From assembly GCF_014698475.1 (NCBI RefSeq), contig NZ_JACJTB010000034.1:1-64000 (forward strand): 64,000 nucleotides of DNA, written 5' to 3'. The translations under genes were made by a program, and so were the position numbers. The stretch is from Nostoc spongiaeforme FACHB-130 (GTDB taxonomy: Bacteria > Cyanobacteriota > Cyanobacteriia > Cyanobacteriales > Nostocaceae). The notes below the pieces were generated by a model. That model was given only the letters and a program-made list of their open reading frames with translations. It was not told the DNA's origin and searched no databases. Within the stretch, counting starts at the first letter, position 1. Every line of letters starts with the position of its first letter. Positions 1 through 7,418 of this stretch are shown here, in pieces.

Positions 1-108
1 CATGTTGCCGCTAAAATCACCAGTCATACTCTACGCCTTTTTCTGCGTCAGCGTTTTGGTATTGATGTGCTTACTTTTGAACAGCATCCTCTGGCTTCAT
101 TCACATAA
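1..108 (+). CDS. C-terminal end of an unidentified protein (partial)
   Basis: An open frame enters from the left edge and ends at TAA 106-108, giving 35 residues that begin HVAAKITSHTLRLFL and end EQHPLASFT. The codon use looks like real coding sequence, but I do not recognise the family. The gene body lies outside the window. The next gene is on the opposite strand, so the two are convergent. Confidence 0.4.
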   Translation, partial: HVAAKITSHTLRLFLRQRFGIDVLTFEQHPLASFT

Positions 109-143
109 GGCGTATAGTTTAGTTTATTTCTACAGGCTTACTT

Positions 144-167
144 AGAGACGTTTCATGAAACGTCTCT
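144..167. repeat. 24-base perfect palindrome between convergent genes
   Basis: AGAGACGTTTC followed at once by its complement GAAACGTCTCT (with the central AT) forms a perfect 24-base palindrome. Palindromes built on GAGACGTT are common dispersed repeats in Nostoc-type genomes. It lies between the convergent ends of the partial gene and the hydrolase gene and could act as a transcript-end hairpin. There is no clear T-run. Confidence 0.6.
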
Positions 168-220
168 ACCTTGAAACTCATACCTCGATTCAGCAACACA
201 GAGTATTTTTAAACTAAATT

Positions 221-1120
221 CTAACTTCTAACTCCTGAATTATGCGGGATATTTGTATCTAAAAAGGGCAATATGGCTTCTGCAATTTCGCCTGCATACT
301 CTTCAGACATTCCTAATGTGCCAGGAAGAGTTAATGATTGAATTTCTGGAATTGCGGCCATTGCGGTCATTTCTTGTTTGGAATAGGGAGGGGCTTGTTC
401 TGCTAAAATTAACAGCACGGGTGCAAGTGAAGATTGCAGTAGTGTAAGAAATTCTTGGCGATCGCTAACTGGATCAAGTCCACCTGTAACAAAGGCCGCT
501 GGGGCAAATCGCGCCCCTGGTTGTCGAGTAATTTGCTGTTTCTGCTCAATAAACTCTGGCGTGAGGTTTGACTTATCTGCATAAACATGCCTACGATACA
601 TCAGCCGCAGAAAGCCCTTGGTTGTATTTGCTTGATAAAGTCCTTGACCAATCACCGGAAATCTGACTAATTGTCGGACTGCCGTTGCTAGTGGCTTGGG
701 TACGCCCATTGTTGGTAGGGGGCCACGCCAGGTAGGTGCGACTAAAATCATGCAAGAGCAAGTCTGGGGTTGTTGTTGAGCCAGTTGCAAGGCATAGCCA
801 GCCGTATGACCAGCCGCAATTATCGCCACTGGTTCAGAGAAAGTTTGTTGGACAAACGCCAGAAGCATTTGCTGTAACAGCGCAGGTTGATAGTCTAAAG
901 CAGGACGTTCAGATTCACCAAATCCCAACCAATCGAGTGTCACTGCTTGGTAGCGGTGGGCAATTCTCTCGGCAATTCCTTGCATTTCTGCACGACTAGA
1001 AACCGTACTAAAAGCAGGTAACAGCAATACAGGTTTACCCTGACCGACTGTATCGTAAGCGATCGCATAACGCTTTTGCTGCCACTCAAATGAAAATTGA
1101 TGCTTTGTTTTTACAGTCAT
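221..1120 (-). CDS. alpha/beta hydrolase-fold protein with atypical catalytic residues
   Basis: A 299-residue protein with the alpha/beta hydrolase pattern: strand plus oxyanion-type loop at VLLLPAFSTV (31-40), LDWLGFGES at 62-70, and a nucleophile elbow at about 104-108. The elbow reads GHTAG, so the usual serine is threonine 106. At the place near the C-terminus where the catalytic histidine normally sits (LPGTLGMSEE) there is methionine. Family knowledge says active hydrolases need Ser-His-Asp, so this copy may be non-catalytic or may use another mechanism. It has no signal peptide. It is convergent with the left-edge gene and has no obvious operon partner. Confidence 0.75.
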   Translation of the reverse strand: MTVKTKHQFSFEWQQKRYAIAYDTVGQGKPVLLLPAFSTVSSRAEMQGIAERIAHRYQAVTLDWLGFGESERPALDYQPALLQQMLLAFVQQTFSEPVAIIAAGHTAGYALQLAQQQPQTCSCMILVAPTWRGPLPTMGVPKPLATAVRQLVRFPVIGQGLYQANTTKGFLRLMYRRHVYADKSNLTPEFIEQKQQITRQPGARFAPAAFVTGGLDPVSDRQEFLTLLQSSLAPVLLILAEQAPPYSKQEMTAMAAIPEIQSLTLPGTLGMSEEYAGEIAEAILPFLDTNIPHNSGVRS

Positions 1121-1204
1121 CTTAAACCCATCCAGCTTGTATTCATTTAAATTTAACGTAGAGCTGGAAGAAGGCTGATGTACAAAGGTTGTTTGTTAAG
1201 AAGG

Positions 1205-1353
1205 GTGTGGGAAGGGTGGGAGGTGTGGGAGGTGTGGGAGGATGGTAAAGAAATCTTTCCCCCCCACACTCCCCTCTCTCCCCTCTCTCCCCTCTCTCCC
1301 CTCTCTCCCCACACTCCCCACACCTCCCACCGCTACCCATACGTGAGAAATTC
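1205..1353. repeat. GTGGGAGG/CCCTCTCTCC intergenic repeat, copy 1
   Basis: A low-complexity element: G-rich tandem GTGGGAGGT units, a core around GAGGATGGTAAAGAAATC, then C-rich CCCTCTCTCC and CTCCCCACAC tandem units complementary to the G-rich arm, ending with CTACCCATACGTGAGAAATT. The two arms can fold into a long hairpin. A second copy with the same core and the same end lies at 60581-60703. Short open frames here are only translations of the repeat. Confidence 0.7.
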
Positions 1354-1380
1354 AGGTATACTCTTTCACTCTTTCCTTTT

Positions 1381-4263
1381 TCAATCAGCTAAAGGTAACA
1401 CTAAACGACTAACTACCCGATGATCTGGTAACTGATAAAAATCTAGGGTTCCGCCCAACTGTTGTGTGAGTTGTTGACAAATTAGCAGGTGTAAAGCTGG
1501 TGGTTGGTTGAGGTAAGAACTGGCTAGTATATCTTTGGGTATCTGATTTTGTAGTGCTGCTAACAAAGGCGGTTCAATCATTCCATGATCTGTAATTGAT
1601 ATTTCTAGCAATTTTTCTTCTAAGCGACGACACCAAATATCAATTCTGCCGCCACTTTGAGAACGGTTACAAGCGACAAGCAATAATTCATATAGTACTA
1701 ATTCAAATTTAACGATATCGCCTGTAATTGCTAAGGATGAGGGATAACTGGAAGATTGTAATCCTTTGAGGAAGATTCCACTATTACCGGAATCTGTATC
1801 TGTCGCTGATTGTCCTAAACCATGTACTCCTGCCCAGAGTTTACGTTGTTTGAGTAAATTATCCACTCGTTCGAGCGATCGCTTCAACAAACTGGCTATG
1901 GGCATGGTTTCGGAACTCTGATACAATTGCCATTGCTCTAGTTTAACTAGTCCAGTCATGGCTGCGGTGTTATGGTCTAATTGCCGGAGTAAGAGTTTAT
2001 AACGTGTCTGTGTCAGTTCATTACTGGGAATACCCAAGTCTTCAATTTGGCTGAATAACTGTGTGGCAGTGCGTTGAATTTCTTCTAGGCGACGATGTTT
2101 GTACCAGTTGAGTTGGCGCAATTCTTGGTTTGATGACTCCAGCAATTTGGTAACTTGTTGTTGACGACGCGACCATGCTAATTGTGTTACCAAAGTTTCT
2201 GTAGCATTCAGGCTTTGTTCTGTCCAATAGCGTTCTCGGTAATCGGCAACTAACACTACACCTGTGGGTGCATAATCAGGACTAGTACGGAGTGCGATCG
2301 CTAAAACTTGACCAATGTTTTGTCCATTTAACCATTTTCTGGTTTCTGGTGGTAAATCATCAGCATACACACACACATAATCATCTTTGGCTAATGCCCA
2401 CTGAATTATTACTTCAGTGTGAATGGGAATTGGTTGATCAGTTACAACCGCAAATCGATTATCATGAATCACACTCGGAATAATTTCGGCAAAGTTATCT
2501 CCCGGCGACCAAGATAACAACACTGCTAACGGAGAATGGAGAACAGTGGCTATTTGTTCTATGGCGGTGCGTTCTAGACGTTTTGCACCCGATTCAGTTG
2601 TATCATTTTGGGTTTTTTCCAAAATACGTAAGCATCGCTGAAGACTATGGAGAATTTTTTGCTGTTGTTCCACTTCAGCATTTAATTGCCACTGGCGGAC
2701 AATTACGCCAATTTGTTGACTGACAGCCCACAATAATTCTTTGTCTAAGCTTGCCCAACCCCGATTTGTTTCGTGGGCAATCACTAACAGGGCATTGGGT
2801 GTATGATCTTGAGCGCAGTTACAAACCAACAGCGATCGCATTCCATGTTCTAATAACAAAGGTCGCCAGTTAAAAAACCGCAAATCTTCTTCTACTTTCT
2901 GCACCTCTACAGATGTGGTGGCGGACTTCAACATCTGCTCATCCATATCTTTGAGCGTATTGAAGTTAACTGTTAGTGGACGACGATTTTGGGGTTGGGT
3001 TTGAAAAATAATTTGATAACTATTTAGGTCAGGATTGTACTGTAAGAGTAAAAAGCGAGTAGCGGCAAAGCGCGTTAAAACTTTAGTAGCACAATCGCGT
3101 AAAGTTACTTGTAAGTCCTCTTCGTGATAAATCGCTTGGGCAACTTGGCTAGTTAATTGGGCATCTTCTTGAATTTGCTTGATAGTCGTATCCATAGTTT
3201 CGCTAGGCGCAACTAAAGAAATTAACCCTGCTGCACTTTGAACAAAGTTTTTGTCTGCTTCTGTCCAAATGCGCGGTTCATTGGCTTCTACCGCCAGAAA
3301 ACCCAATAGTTCTTTTTGCCACAGGATAGGTGCGGCTAACAGCGATCGCACCTGTAAACGTTCCAATACTTTGGCAGTAAAATGACTTTTTAAAGAACTG
3401 CGCTCATCACCAATCAAAACAATTTGATTCACCGACAAAGCATAATAAAATTCACTTAAATCCTGGACTGTCATCCCCGCCGCTAGTTGCTGTAGGCTGT
3501 TATTCCTGCCGATATTAGCCAGTTGATTACTCATCCGACACCAAAAATAACGCCCTTGGCGCTCAAACCAGTAAATATTTGTCCGGCTAGGCGCAACAAA
3601 CTGATGTGTTGTTTGAACAACGGCTTTCAGCTTTTGGTCTATATTATTGAGAGTGCGTAAATTTTCTAATAATTGTAAAATTGGCTGATCAAGATGCTTT
3701 GTTTGCTGTTGCTGTAAATTCAATTCTTGTTGATAAAGTACTGCTCCCAGTTCGCCCAACACCATTAATAAACGAGCTTTGGCATCACCTGGTAACAAAT
3801 ATCCCCAACGTTCCGAACCAAACAATAATAAACCTAAAAAACGGTCTCGATAGCGAATAGGTAAAACAATCGTTCCCTGAATATTAAATTTTTTACCAAT
3901 TTCTTGCCATTCGGCTGCACGAGGTTCCAACCGCAAATCAGCAACACCCAAGGGACGCTGTTCAATGACTACTTGTTCTAAAAGTCCGCCAGGAGTGAGT
4001 GTCACTTGTTTGCGTAAAAATTTAGTGTCACCATCAGGCGCAACCCCACCTTTACCAACTAATGTATGTTTTGGTAAGTCATATAAAGCAATCCAAACCA
4101 AGTTGTAGTCGAACTGCTCTTGAATATAAGCAATAGTAGTATCAATCAGAACATCAACATTATCCTCTTCCCTCAGCGTTTGGAGGACACGTCCCAAAGC
4201 AATGATTGTATGTTCAGCTGCTATCGGTCTTTGTGGCTGCCCCATTGGATTTTTAGTTGACAT
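1381..4263 (-). CDS. multi-GAF-domain signalling protein with degenerate histidine-kinase C-terminus
   Basis: A 960-residue cytoplasmic protein with no membrane segment visible. GAF-like domains are seen at about 20-180 (ending LGLLLFGSERWGYL), 205-365 (SLLAAPILWQKELLGFLAVE), 380-525 and 545-700. The C-terminus (about 720-960) resembles a dimerisation helix (WYKHRRLEEIQ) followed by an ATPase-like fold ending RLVLPLAD. The ATP-binding boxes are weak: ELLLVACNRS in the N-box position and TDHGMIEPP where DxGxG is expected, with no clear GxGxG. It may therefore bind a partner or ligand rather than act as a kinase. The gene stands alone, divergent from pyrD. Confidence 0.7.
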   Translation of the reverse strand: MSTKNPMGQPQRPIAAEHTIIALGRVLQTLREEDNVDVLIDTTIAYIQEQFDYNLVWIALYDLPKHTLVGKGGVAPDGDTKFLRKQVTLTPGGLLEQVVIEQRPLGVADLRLEPRAAEWQEIGKKFNIQGTIVLPIRYRDRFLGLLLFGSERWGYLLPGDAKARLLMVLGELGAVLYQQELNLQQQQTKHLDQPILQLLENLRTLNNIDQKLKAVVQTTHQFVAPSRTNIYWFERQGRYFWCRMSNQLANIGRNNSLQQLAAGMTVQDLSEFYYALSVNQIVLIGDERSSLKSHFTAKVLERLQVRSLLAAPILWQKELLGFLAVEANEPRIWTEADKNFVQSAAGLISLVAPSETMDTTIKQIQEDAQLTSQVAQAIYHEEDLQVTLRDCATKVLTRFAATRFLLLQYNPDLNSYQIIFQTQPQNRRPLTVNFNTLKDMDEQMLKSATTSVEVQKVEEDLRFFNWRPLLLEHGMRSLLVCNCAQDHTPNALLVIAHETNRGWASLDKELLWAVSQQIGVIVRQWQLNAEVEQQQKILHSLQRCLRILEKTQNDTTESGAKRLERTAIEQIATVLHSPLAVLLSWSPGDNFAEIIPSVIHDNRFAVVTDQPIPIHTEVIIQWALAKDDYVCVYADDLPPETRKWLNGQNIGQVLAIALRTSPDYAPTGVVLVADYRERYWTEQSLNATETLVTQLAWSRRQQQVTKLLESSNQELRQLNWYKHRRLEEIQRTATQLFSQIEDLGIPSNELTQTRYKLLLRQLDHNTAAMTGLVKLEQWQLYQSSETMPIASLLKRSLERVDNLLKQRKLWAGVHGLGQSATDTDSGNSGIFLKGLQSSSYPSSLAITGDIVKFELVLYELLLVACNRSQSGGRIDIWCRRLEEKLLEISITDHGMIEPPLLAALQNQIPKDILASSYLNQPPALHLLICQQLTQQLGGTLDFYQLPDHRVVSRLVLPLAD

Positions 4264-4332
4264 CGCTCTTTAATATATAAGATGCCCAGAAAAGCAACCC
4301 AAGTTAATCATGTTCAGTGAAAGACTTATCAT

Positions 4333-4438
4333 GAAGACTGCAAGGGGGCAGGGGGCAGGGGGAAAGGGGGAAAACTCATAGATAAAGTTTTCCTATCTAG
4401 CCCCATTGCCCACTCCCAATTCCCCTATTCCCGTCTTC
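4333..4438. repeat. G-run/C-run inverted repeat in front of pyrD
   Basis: GAAGAC at 4333-4338 and GTCTTC at 4433-4438 bound a stretch with a G-rich half (repeated GGGGGCA) and a C-rich half (GCCCACTCCC). The GAAAACT and AGTTTTC parts also pair. The element ends two bases before the pyrD ATG, so it takes the place of a normal leader and no Shine-Dalgarno sequence is visible. Similar GGGGCAGGGG repeats are common in Nostocales. Confidence 0.55.
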
Positions 4439-4440
4439 AC

Positions 4441-5565
4441 ATGGATATTTACCAAATTGCTCTTCGTCCCCTACTGTTCAACCTGCTGAAAACAGATGCA
4501 GAGTGGTTACATAAGCAGGCTATCCGCAGTCTAGATTGGTTATCGCAAAATCATCATGCTCCTGCTAGTTTAGTCAATCAAACTTTACAGCAGTCTTTGT
4601 GTCTGTGCGATCGCCGTCTGGAACAAAATTTATTTGGGCTAAATTTCCCCAACCCCTTGGGTTTAGCAGCCGGTTTTGATAAGGATGGGGTAGGGGCAAA
4701 AATTTGGTCTAACTTTGGTTTTGGCTTCGCTGAGTTGGGAACTGTCACTTTTCACCCCCAGCCAGGAAATCCCCAACCAAGGTTATTTCGTTTACCTTTA
4801 GATCAAGCGGTTCTTAACCGGATGGGTTTTAATAATCAAGGTGCAGCAGTGATGTCCGCTAGGTTAGCAGCACAAAAAGATTTGATTCATACAATACCCA
4901 TCGGCATAAATTTAGGTAAATCGAAAATCACCCCGTTAGAAGCAGCCGCCGCAGACTACCTCAACAGTTTCCGCTTACTCAAAGAATTAGGCGATTATTT
5001 TGTGGTGAATGTCTCTTCACCCAATACACCAGGATTGCGATCGCTCCAAGATGCCGCTATGCTCAGTTCAATCTTGGACGTACTACAAAAAGAAAACAAT
5101 ACACATAAACCAATATTTGTCAAGATAGCACCTGATTTAGAATGGGAAGCGATCGCCGACATTATTGGCTTGGCTAAAACCTACCAATTAGCAGGAATTA
5201 TTGCCACAAACACCACCATCAGCCGTGATGGCTTGAAAACCCAGCTAATTCACCCAACTGGGAAACCCCCGCAAGATGAAGCTGGTGGAATTAGTGGTGC
5301 GCCATTGCGCGATCGCTCCACAGAAATCATCAAGTTTATTTGGCAGCAAACCCAAGGGCAAATTCCCATTATCGGGGTTGGTGGCATATTTTCCGCAGAA
5401 GACGCTTGGGAAAAAATCACTGCGGGAGCCAGCCTCATTCAAGTTTATACAGGCTGGATTTATGAAGGCCCCTTGATGGTGCGCCGAATTTTGAATGGTT
5501 TGCTGACCAAGTTAGAGCAGAATAAATTAAACTCGATCACCGAAGCGATCGGATTAAAAGTGTGA
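4441..5565 (+). CDS. pyrD: dihydroorotate dehydrogenase (quinone), class 2
   Basis: A 374-residue protein that oxidises dihydroorotate to orotate in pyrimidine synthesis, passing electrons to membrane quinone. The N-terminal helical part ([14 protein letters not shown], 3-16) is the class-2 membrane-associated segment. Hallmarks seen: [13 protein letters not shown] near 77-89, NRMGFNNQG near 127-135, [14 protein letters not shown] (catalytic Ser in VSSPN), IFVKIAPDL, and the FMN phosphate-binding end GGISGAPL and IIGVGGIF. Length is normal for class 2. The start codon directly follows an inverted repeat and has no clear ribosome-binding site. No operon partner. Confidence 0.95.
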   Translation: MDIYQIALRPLLFNLLKTDAEWLHKQAIRSLDWLSQNHHAPASLVNQTLQQSLCLCDRRLEQNLFGLNFPNPLGLAAGFDKDGVGAKIWSNFGFGFAELGTVTFHPQPGNPQPRLFRLPLDQAVLNRMGFNNQGAAVMSARLAAQKDLIHTIPIGINLGKSKITPLEAAAADYLNSFRLLKELGDYFVVNVSSPNTPGLRSLQDAAMLSSILDVLQKENNTHKPIFVKIAPDLEWEAIADIIGLAKTYQLAGIIATNTTISRDGLKTQLIHPTGKPPQDEAGGISGAPLRDRSTEIIKFIWQQTQGQIPIIGVGGIFSAEDAWEKITAGASLIQVYTGWIYEGPLMVRRILNGLLTKLEQNKLNSITEAIGLKV

Positions 5566-5636
5566 ACGGTGAAGAATGCAGAAGTCAGATTCTGGATTCT
5601 GGATTCTGACTCCTGTTCAGATTTCACCTTAATCAT

Positions 5637-6362
5637 TCATGATTCTTCTATGGGAAAGAACTCTTTTGTTTTTTCCGAGAAACTCCAAGCAATACCATCA
5701 GGATCACGGCTGCGAGTCCATTCGGGAAAATCTGGATCATTACGCCGTTTGTAGACAGTGCTGGAATAAACATTCAACCGTTTCGCTAATTCCGATTGAA
5801 TTAGTGAACCGAAAACTAACTGTTTTGCTAAATTGGGTTTGACTTCTGTATGAGTTACTGGCGCTGCTAATTCAACTTCTGGTTCTGCTAATAGTGTTTG
5901 AGTTGCTGGCGGTGCTAAAAGCGATCGCGCAGCCGTTGTTACAGGTTGAGCAGACAAAGTTTTGACAGGCTCGCTACTGTCAAGAATATTACCCAAAATA
6001 CTGGCAGTAATAAAGTAATAAACTTCATTGCCTGAACCAGCATTGACTATACTTGCACCAAACTCTGAAGCTTTGCCATCCAGGTAGCGTTTTGCTGTCG
6101 GGCCAGGAAAACTACCCCGCATTGCCAAGTCCATTGGTGTAATTTTGCCCTGGTTTTCCCGAACTAACTGATGGAAAACCGGGTTAACTCGCTGACACCA
6201 TTGTTGCCATTGATATTGTTGCCAGATATTGAAACCAATAATCAAAACAACCAGCGCCAGCAAAAATCTCCAGGTAGAAACCAGGAAAATTATTAAAAAC
6301 GATATTGGCAAAAGTAGAACGAGAAAACCCTTCCCGCCACTTTCCATTGTTTTTTCACTCAT
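5637..6362 (-). CDS. membrane-anchored helix-turn-helix protein, possible autoregulator
   Basis: Starting at ATG 6362 the protein has 241 residues (MSEKTMESGG...); the frame is open further upstream but that part consists of repeat-like DNA. Two hydrophobic segments follow the start (FLVLLLPISFLIIFLV and FLLALVVLIIGFNI), then a soluble domain with KITPMDLAMRGSF and a stretch resembling a winged helix, an Ala/Pro/Glu-rich linker, and a C-terminal HTH-like segment (SELAKRLNVYSSTVYKRR, then PDFPEWTRSRDPDGIAW). I do not recognise a named family. Seven TTGGCAAAA-type sites lie immediately upstream of the start (6368-6563), so binding to its own promoter is an attractive inference. It is convergent with pyrD. 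Confidence 0.6.
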   Translation of the reverse strand: MSEKTMESGGKGFLVLLLPISFLIIFLVSTWRFLLALVVLIIGFNIWQQYQWQQWCQRVNPVFHQLVRENQGKITPMDLAMRGSFPGPTAKRYLDGKASEFGASIVNAGSGNEVYYFITASILGNILDSSEPVKTLSAQPVTTAARSLLAPPATQTLLAEPEVELAAPVTHTEVKPNLAKQLVFGSLIQSELAKRLNVYSSTVYKRRNDPDFPEWTRSRDPDGIAWSFSEKTKEFFPIEES

Positions 6363-6367
6363 GCCGA

Positions 6368-6563
6368 TTTTTGCCAAGCGAATTTTTTTGGGAAATAATA
6401 TATTATATTGGCAAAAATTTGGACTGGTTTTTGTATCTTTTGGCAAAATTACGGAAAAAACCAGGTGTGCGATCGCTCATTTGCATCACCTAAAACCCAA
6501 ACAACCCAAATTTTCGGCAAAAATTGGCAAAAAATTTTTGCCAGACAAAAAACTCGGCAAAAA
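6368..6563. promoter_or_regulatory. cluster of seven T(T/C)GGCAAAA sites
   Basis: Copies of T(T/C)GGCAAAA(A/T), with one final-base variant, are seen at 6408-6417, 6440-6449, 6514-6523, 6524-6533 and 6554-6563 on the plus strand and at 6368-6377 and 6535-6544 on the minus strand. The pair 6525-6543 forms an almost perfect palindrome, TGGCAAAAAATTTTTGCCA. The site at 6368-6377 sits directly in front of the minus-strand start codon at 6362. The arrangement looks like an operator array. The regulator is not known; the neighbouring HTH protein is the natural candidate. Confidence 0.6.
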
Positions 6564-6733
6564 AAATCTTTACATAAACATTAAGAAATATTTTATCCTC
6601 TATTCAACAAACCTCAGCGCCCCCTTGCTTTGAAAAAATTTATCTATCATTGCCTCAACCTATTGACGTTTAAAACTACATATATTACATTAATACTACA
6701 AGCTGATTTTCCCAAAGGAGTTAGCCAAAAACT

Positions 6734-6866
6734 GTAGCGGATAGCTCAAATACCAGAGCGCCCACCTTGCCTGCAAAGGCCGACACATCAAGGGTTATCG
6801 CAAATAACTTAAAACATCCTTGAGAAAAAATTCTGGAGGTGCAGGTGAAAATCCTGCTCCGCTACA
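6734..6866 (+). ncRNA. tRNA-like Y RNA candidate A (divergent copy)
   Basis: GTAGCGGA (6734-6741) pairs perfectly with TCCGCTAC (6858-6865), an 8-bp acceptor-like stem. A D-arm-like GCTC...GAGC follows, and a T-arm-like stem GCAGG/CCTGC encloses the 7-base loop TGAAAAT, which has lost the TTCRA consensus. Between the D-arm and the 3' part is the shared module CCTTGCCTGCAAAGGCCGA and AGGGTTATCG. Here the GNCGAAG-type element is altered (GCCGACAC) and the 3' half is longer, with CAAGG/CCTTG able to pair. This copy is the most degraded and may be a pseudogene. Confidence 0.55.
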
Positions 6867-6867
6867 C

Positions 6868-6929
6868 CCAACAAAGTGCTGAGTTATGAGTGCTGAGTAA
6901 AAAACAATTCTTATGTGGCAGGTAGCTCA
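6868..6929 (+). repeat. 62-base direct repeat, copy 1
   Basis: From the end of element A through the first 15 bases of element B the sequence is the same as 7210-7271 (end of element C into element D). It includes AAAGTGCTGAGTTATGAG and GTGGCAGGTAGCTCA. This indicates that a pair of elements was duplicated (A-B giving C-D, or the reverse). Confidence 0.8.
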
Positions 6930-7040
6930 ATGGTAGAGCGCCAAAAACATCTTTGTTCACTCCTTGCTTGCAAAGGCCGAAGAATGAGGGTTATCGACTC
7001 ATAATCGGGAGGGTTGTAGGTTCGATTCCTACCCTGCCAC
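6915..7040 (+). ncRNA. tRNA-like Y RNA candidate B
   Basis: GTGGCAGG (6915-6922) pairs perfectly with CCTGCCAC (7033-7040). The D-arm is GCTCAATGGTAGAGC and the T-arm GTAGG-TTCGATT-CCTAC is fully tRNA-like. Instead of a simple anticodon arm there is an insert whose stem CTTTGTTC/GAATGAGG closes a smaller hairpin CCTT/AAGG, with GCCGAAG (6976-6982) on its 3' side and GGGTTATCG after it. The following bases can form a short stem around CTCATAA, the loop of a Met(CAU) tRNA. GCCGAAG fits the GNCGAAG element I recall for the Ro-binding site of bacterial Y RNAs. A functional tRNA is unlikely with this insert. Confidence 0.7.
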
Positions 7041-7084
7041 ACCAAACCTAATTTGATATTTAATCCAAAATCTAAAATTTTTCT

Positions 7085-7206
7085 GTGGCGGGTAGCTCAG
7101 TGGTAGAGTGCTTTACCCTTATTCACTCCTTGCCTGCAAAGGCCGAAGAATTGAGGGTTATCGATTAGGGTTCGAGAGGTCGCAGGTTCAAATCCTGCTC
7201 CGCTAC
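7085..7206 (+). ncRNA. tRNA-like Y RNA candidate C
   Basis: GTGGCGGG (7085-7092) pairs with TCCGCTAC (7199-7206) using two G-U pairs. The D-arm is GCTCAGTGGTAGAGT and the T-arm GCAGG-TTCAAAT-CCTGC. The inserted module has the outer stem CCCTTATTC/GAATTGAGGG (one bulged base), the inner hairpin CCTT/AAGG and the element GCCGAAG, followed by GGGTTATCG. The 3' half can form TCGA/TCGA around TTAGGGT. Stem bases differ from copies B and D while pairing is largely kept, which suggests selection on structure. Confidence 0.7.
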
Positions 7207-7209
7207 ACT

Positions 7210-7271
7210 CCAACAAAGTGCTGAGTTATGAGTGCTGAGTAAAAAACAATTCTTATGTGGCAGGTAGCTCA
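7210..7271 (+). repeat. 62-base direct repeat, copy 2
   Basis: Identical to 6868-6929; it joins the end of element C to the beginning of element D. See copy 1. Confidence 0.8.
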
Positions 7272-7381
7272 GTCGGTAGAGCGCCTAAACATCCTTATTC
7301 ACCCCTTGCCTGCAAAGGCCGAAGAATGAGGGTTATCGCCTTCCACGCGGGATGTCGCAGGTTCGAGTCCTGCCCTGCCAC
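7257..7381 (+). ncRNA. tRNA-like Y RNA candidate D, in the Ro gene leader
   Basis: GTGGCAGG (7257-7264) pairs perfectly with CCTGCCAC (7374-7381). The D-arm is GCTCAGTCGGTAGAGC and the T-arm GCAGG-TTCGAGT-CCTGC. The insert has the stem CCTTATTC/GAATGAGG, the hairpin CCTT/AAGG, GCCGAAG and GGGTTATCG. The 3' half forms CGC/GCG around CTTCCAC, like a Gly(UCC) anticodon loop. The element ends 37 bases before the Ro start codon, so it is probably part of, or processed from, the Ro transcript. Its reading frame runs on into the Ro gene and can mislead gene callers into an N-terminal extension. Confidence 0.72.
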
Positions 7382-7418
7382 CTTTCATTTTTGCCCGCAA
7401 GGGCTGGGAGATGAAACC

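Noticed and set aside
1143-1423. Two overlapping small open frames rich in GERGERGE or PLSPLSP
   Set aside because: They are translations of the G-rich/C-rich repeat and have no protein character.
6915-7381. Functional tRNA genes (Met, Pro, Gly) with introns
   Set aside because: The insert lacks group I intron core features, is placed before the anticodon loop, and matches the Y RNA Ro-binding pattern and the nearby Ro gene. A spliced tRNA cannot be fully excluded.
7257-7418. N-terminal extension of the Ro protein (54 residues)
   Set aside because: The in-frame sequence is exactly the tRNA-like element D and its spacer; the normal Ro length and ribosome-binding site support ATG 7419.
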